This document shows positions 61,610 through 62,538 of a stretch of DNA of 62,538 bases, piece after piece. Position 1 is the first letter of the stretch; each line of letters starts with the position of its first letter. The notes below the pieces were generated by a model. That model was not told where the DNA came from. It worked only from the letters and a program-made list of their open reading frames with translations, and did no database searches. This DNA comes from Clostridia bacterium. GTDB lineage: Bacteria > Bacillota > Clostridia > RGIG6154. Made by a program: the position numbers and the translations under genes. The stretch is taken from the NCBI GenBank assembly GCA_017410375.1, contig JAFQQW010000023.1:1-62538 (forward strand), written 5' to 3'.

Positions 61610-62375
61610 AGACATTCAGAAAAAAGCACGGGCATTTGTGAATAAACACCGTCTGAAAAAGGTAAATTTCACGTCTGTCCGTTCCGCCGCAAAGGCAGAG
61701 GGCTACACCATTGTAGAGTTTAATCATTTGTATAACGACAAGGATGTAAACGTTCTGGTAGAAGCGTTGCATTTAAAAGAATATGTCAGCACCGCAAAGG
61801 GCTTTACCTATGCAGACAACAACTACCGCATTATTTTTCTGCACGAGGATTTAAGTGATTCGGAAAAGGTGTTAGTTCTTTTACACGAGCTGGGGCATAT
61901 TACCTTAGGGCATCTTACCGCAAACAGTATTATCGGAAACGATGTAATGCAGGAGTATGAGGCAAACGAGTTTTCGCATTATATTACGCACAGAAGCAAG
62001 ATGGATGCCTTTTTCCATTCCGCATGCTGGAACAAAAAGTGGTATATTACAGGCGGAGTTTTGCTTGTGGCAGTATTGGTGTTACTGCTTACTTTCTGCA
62101 CGGGACAGACCCCGGAACAACCGTCCGGCATTGCGCCTGACAACGATCCGGTGCAGACCGAAGTTTCTGTAACCAATCCGACGCAGAGCACCGCACAACC
62201 TGCACCGTCCAAGACGGCTCCCTATGCCGAAAAGCAGTTCTTCATTACGGCAACGGGCAAAAAATATCACTTAGAGGACTGTCGGTATCTGCAGGATAAG
62301 TCGGATGTCTCTCCCATGACCAAGGAGCAGTATGACAGCGGTTTTTATCAGCCCTGTGCGTACTGTAAGCCGTAA
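61602..62375 (+). CDS. Membrane-anchored ImmA/IrrE-like metallopeptidase with Cys-rich C-terminal domain
   Basis: 257 residues. An N-terminal zinc peptidase domain (~1-130) carries LLHELGHITLGH (HExxH) and the downstream ligand helix EYEANEFSHYI. A transmembrane helix (WYITGGVLLVAVLVLLLTFC, ~147-166) and a Pro/Thr/Ser linker follow. The last ~45 residues hold YHLEDC, 24 residues, then CAYC, the same small metal-binding-like module as in the 12111-12911 protein. The topology puts the protease inside and the Cys module outside. It could be a signal-transducing protease acting on the XRE repressor encoded just upstream. Such a TM-linked ImmA architecture is unusual. Confidence 0.85.
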   Translation: MHKDIQKKARAFVNKHRLKKVNFTSVRSAAKAEGYTIVEFNHLYNDKDVNVLVEALHLKEYVSTAKGFTYADNNYRIIFLHEDLSDSEKVLVLLHELGHITLGHLTANSIIGNDVMQEYEANEFSHYITHRSKMDAFFHSACWNKKWYITGGVLLVAVLVLLLTFCTGQTPEQPSGIAPDNDPVQTEVSVTNPTQSTAQPAPSKTAPYAEKQFFITATGKKYHLEDCRYLQDKSDVSPMTKEQYDSGFYQPCAYCKP

Positions 62376-62380
62376 AAAAC

Positions 62381-62413
62381 AAAAGGACTGTAAATTTATT
62401 ACAGCCCTTTTTT
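62381..62413 (+). terminator. Terminator of the XRE/ImmA-type operon
   Basis: AAAAGGACTGTAA pairs imperfectly with TTACAGCCCTTTT (one mismatch) and is followed by T-run. Confidence 0.75.
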
Positions 62414-62436
62414 AGGGAATAGGAAAAAATGTTTGG

Positions 62437-62538
62437 AATGGACAAACTGAGCCCAAACCGCGTTGCATCGCGGTTTGGGGTTACCCGAAGGCGTACAAAG
62501 GTACGTCGAGAGGCGAAGTTTGTTCATAGCAAAAACGC
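62437..62538. repeat. Structured intergenic repeat at right edge
   Basis: GGACAAACT near 62440 pairs with AGTTTGTTC near 62517-62525, enclosing a strong hairpin CCCAAACCGCG/CGCGGTTTGGG (62452-62478) and a GCGTAC/GTACGT stem. It is followed by CATAGCAAAAACGC, which also occurs at 181-194. No gene is seen; the element is probably cut by the window end. Confidence 0.6.

Overview
The window looks like chromosome of a spore-forming, anaerobic member of the Clostridia/Bacillota, probably a gut or other carbohydrate-rich habitat lineage. Supporting signs are near-consensus sigma-A type promoters, strong AGGAGG ribosome binding sites, many A/T-flanked rho-independent hairpins, spmA/spmB and a SleL/YaaH-like spore enzyme, SLH-domain surface proteins, dockerins, and at least six secreted proteins with the copper-amine-oxidase-N-terminal-like (stalk) domain common in this phylum. 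Genus and species cannot be read from the sequence.

Layout. 0.3-6.4 kb: stalk-domain secreted protein, stalk-HtrA protease, spmAB, a YycH-like protein and a small secreted protein. 6.5-8.4 kb: parA-parS-parB and tRNA-Pro(UGG), suggesting proximity to the replication origin. 8.4-9.1 kb: gene-free, rich in hairpins and duplicated tRNA-derived sequence. 9.1-18 kb: GH29 fucosidase with a divergent AraC regulator, a broken cold-shock gene, a membrane coiled-coil protein, a surface GH16 enzyme with a divergent AraC regulator, and a polysaccharide deacetylase. 18-24 kb: gap, a class II glutamine amidotransferase and a strongly expressed-looking S-layer gene. 24-32 kb: a 1522-residue Ig-repeat/dockerin protein behind an array of 41-bp repeats, rodA, and a cohesin-like/dockerin gene pair. 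32.5-36.8 kb: pseudouridine synthase, multi-sugar ABC ATPase, YlmH-like protein, a 40-residue Q/N-rich protein and a CDF transporter. 37-40.5 kb: rpmG-secE-nusG-rplK-rplA-(L10 leader)-rplJ-rplL. 40.5-53.4 kb: stalk protein, heterodimeric ABC exporter, GH42 beta-galactosidase, AraC regulator, second SLH-GH16 enzyme and another stalk protein. 53.4-57.4 kb: divergent nadA / nadB-nadC-niaR locus with a palindromic operator candidate. 57.4-62.4 kb: third GH16 enzyme, LysM-GH18 spore hydrolase, and an XRE regulator overlapping a membrane ImmA-type protease.

How the genes fit together. Three secreted GH16 enzymes (two carrying SLH cell-wall anchors), intracellular GH29 and GH42, three AraC regulators and a stand-alone UgpC/MsmX-type ATPase describe a dispersed glycan-degradation programme: surface beta-glucan cutting, oligosaccharide uptake energised by a shared ATPase (permeases not in the window) and internal hydrolysis. 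SLH proteins and the S-layer gene provide the surface scaffold. The most interesting non-coding signals are a perfect parS embedded in a transcription terminator (with a scrambled-centre look-alike 4.3 kb away), 21-bp-spaced direct repeats between a GH16 gene and its AraC regulator, the nad operator followed by duplicated hairpin units carrying -10 boxes, and the 41-bp tandem array before the giant dockerin gene. All functions are inferred from sequence reading alone; no database search was run.
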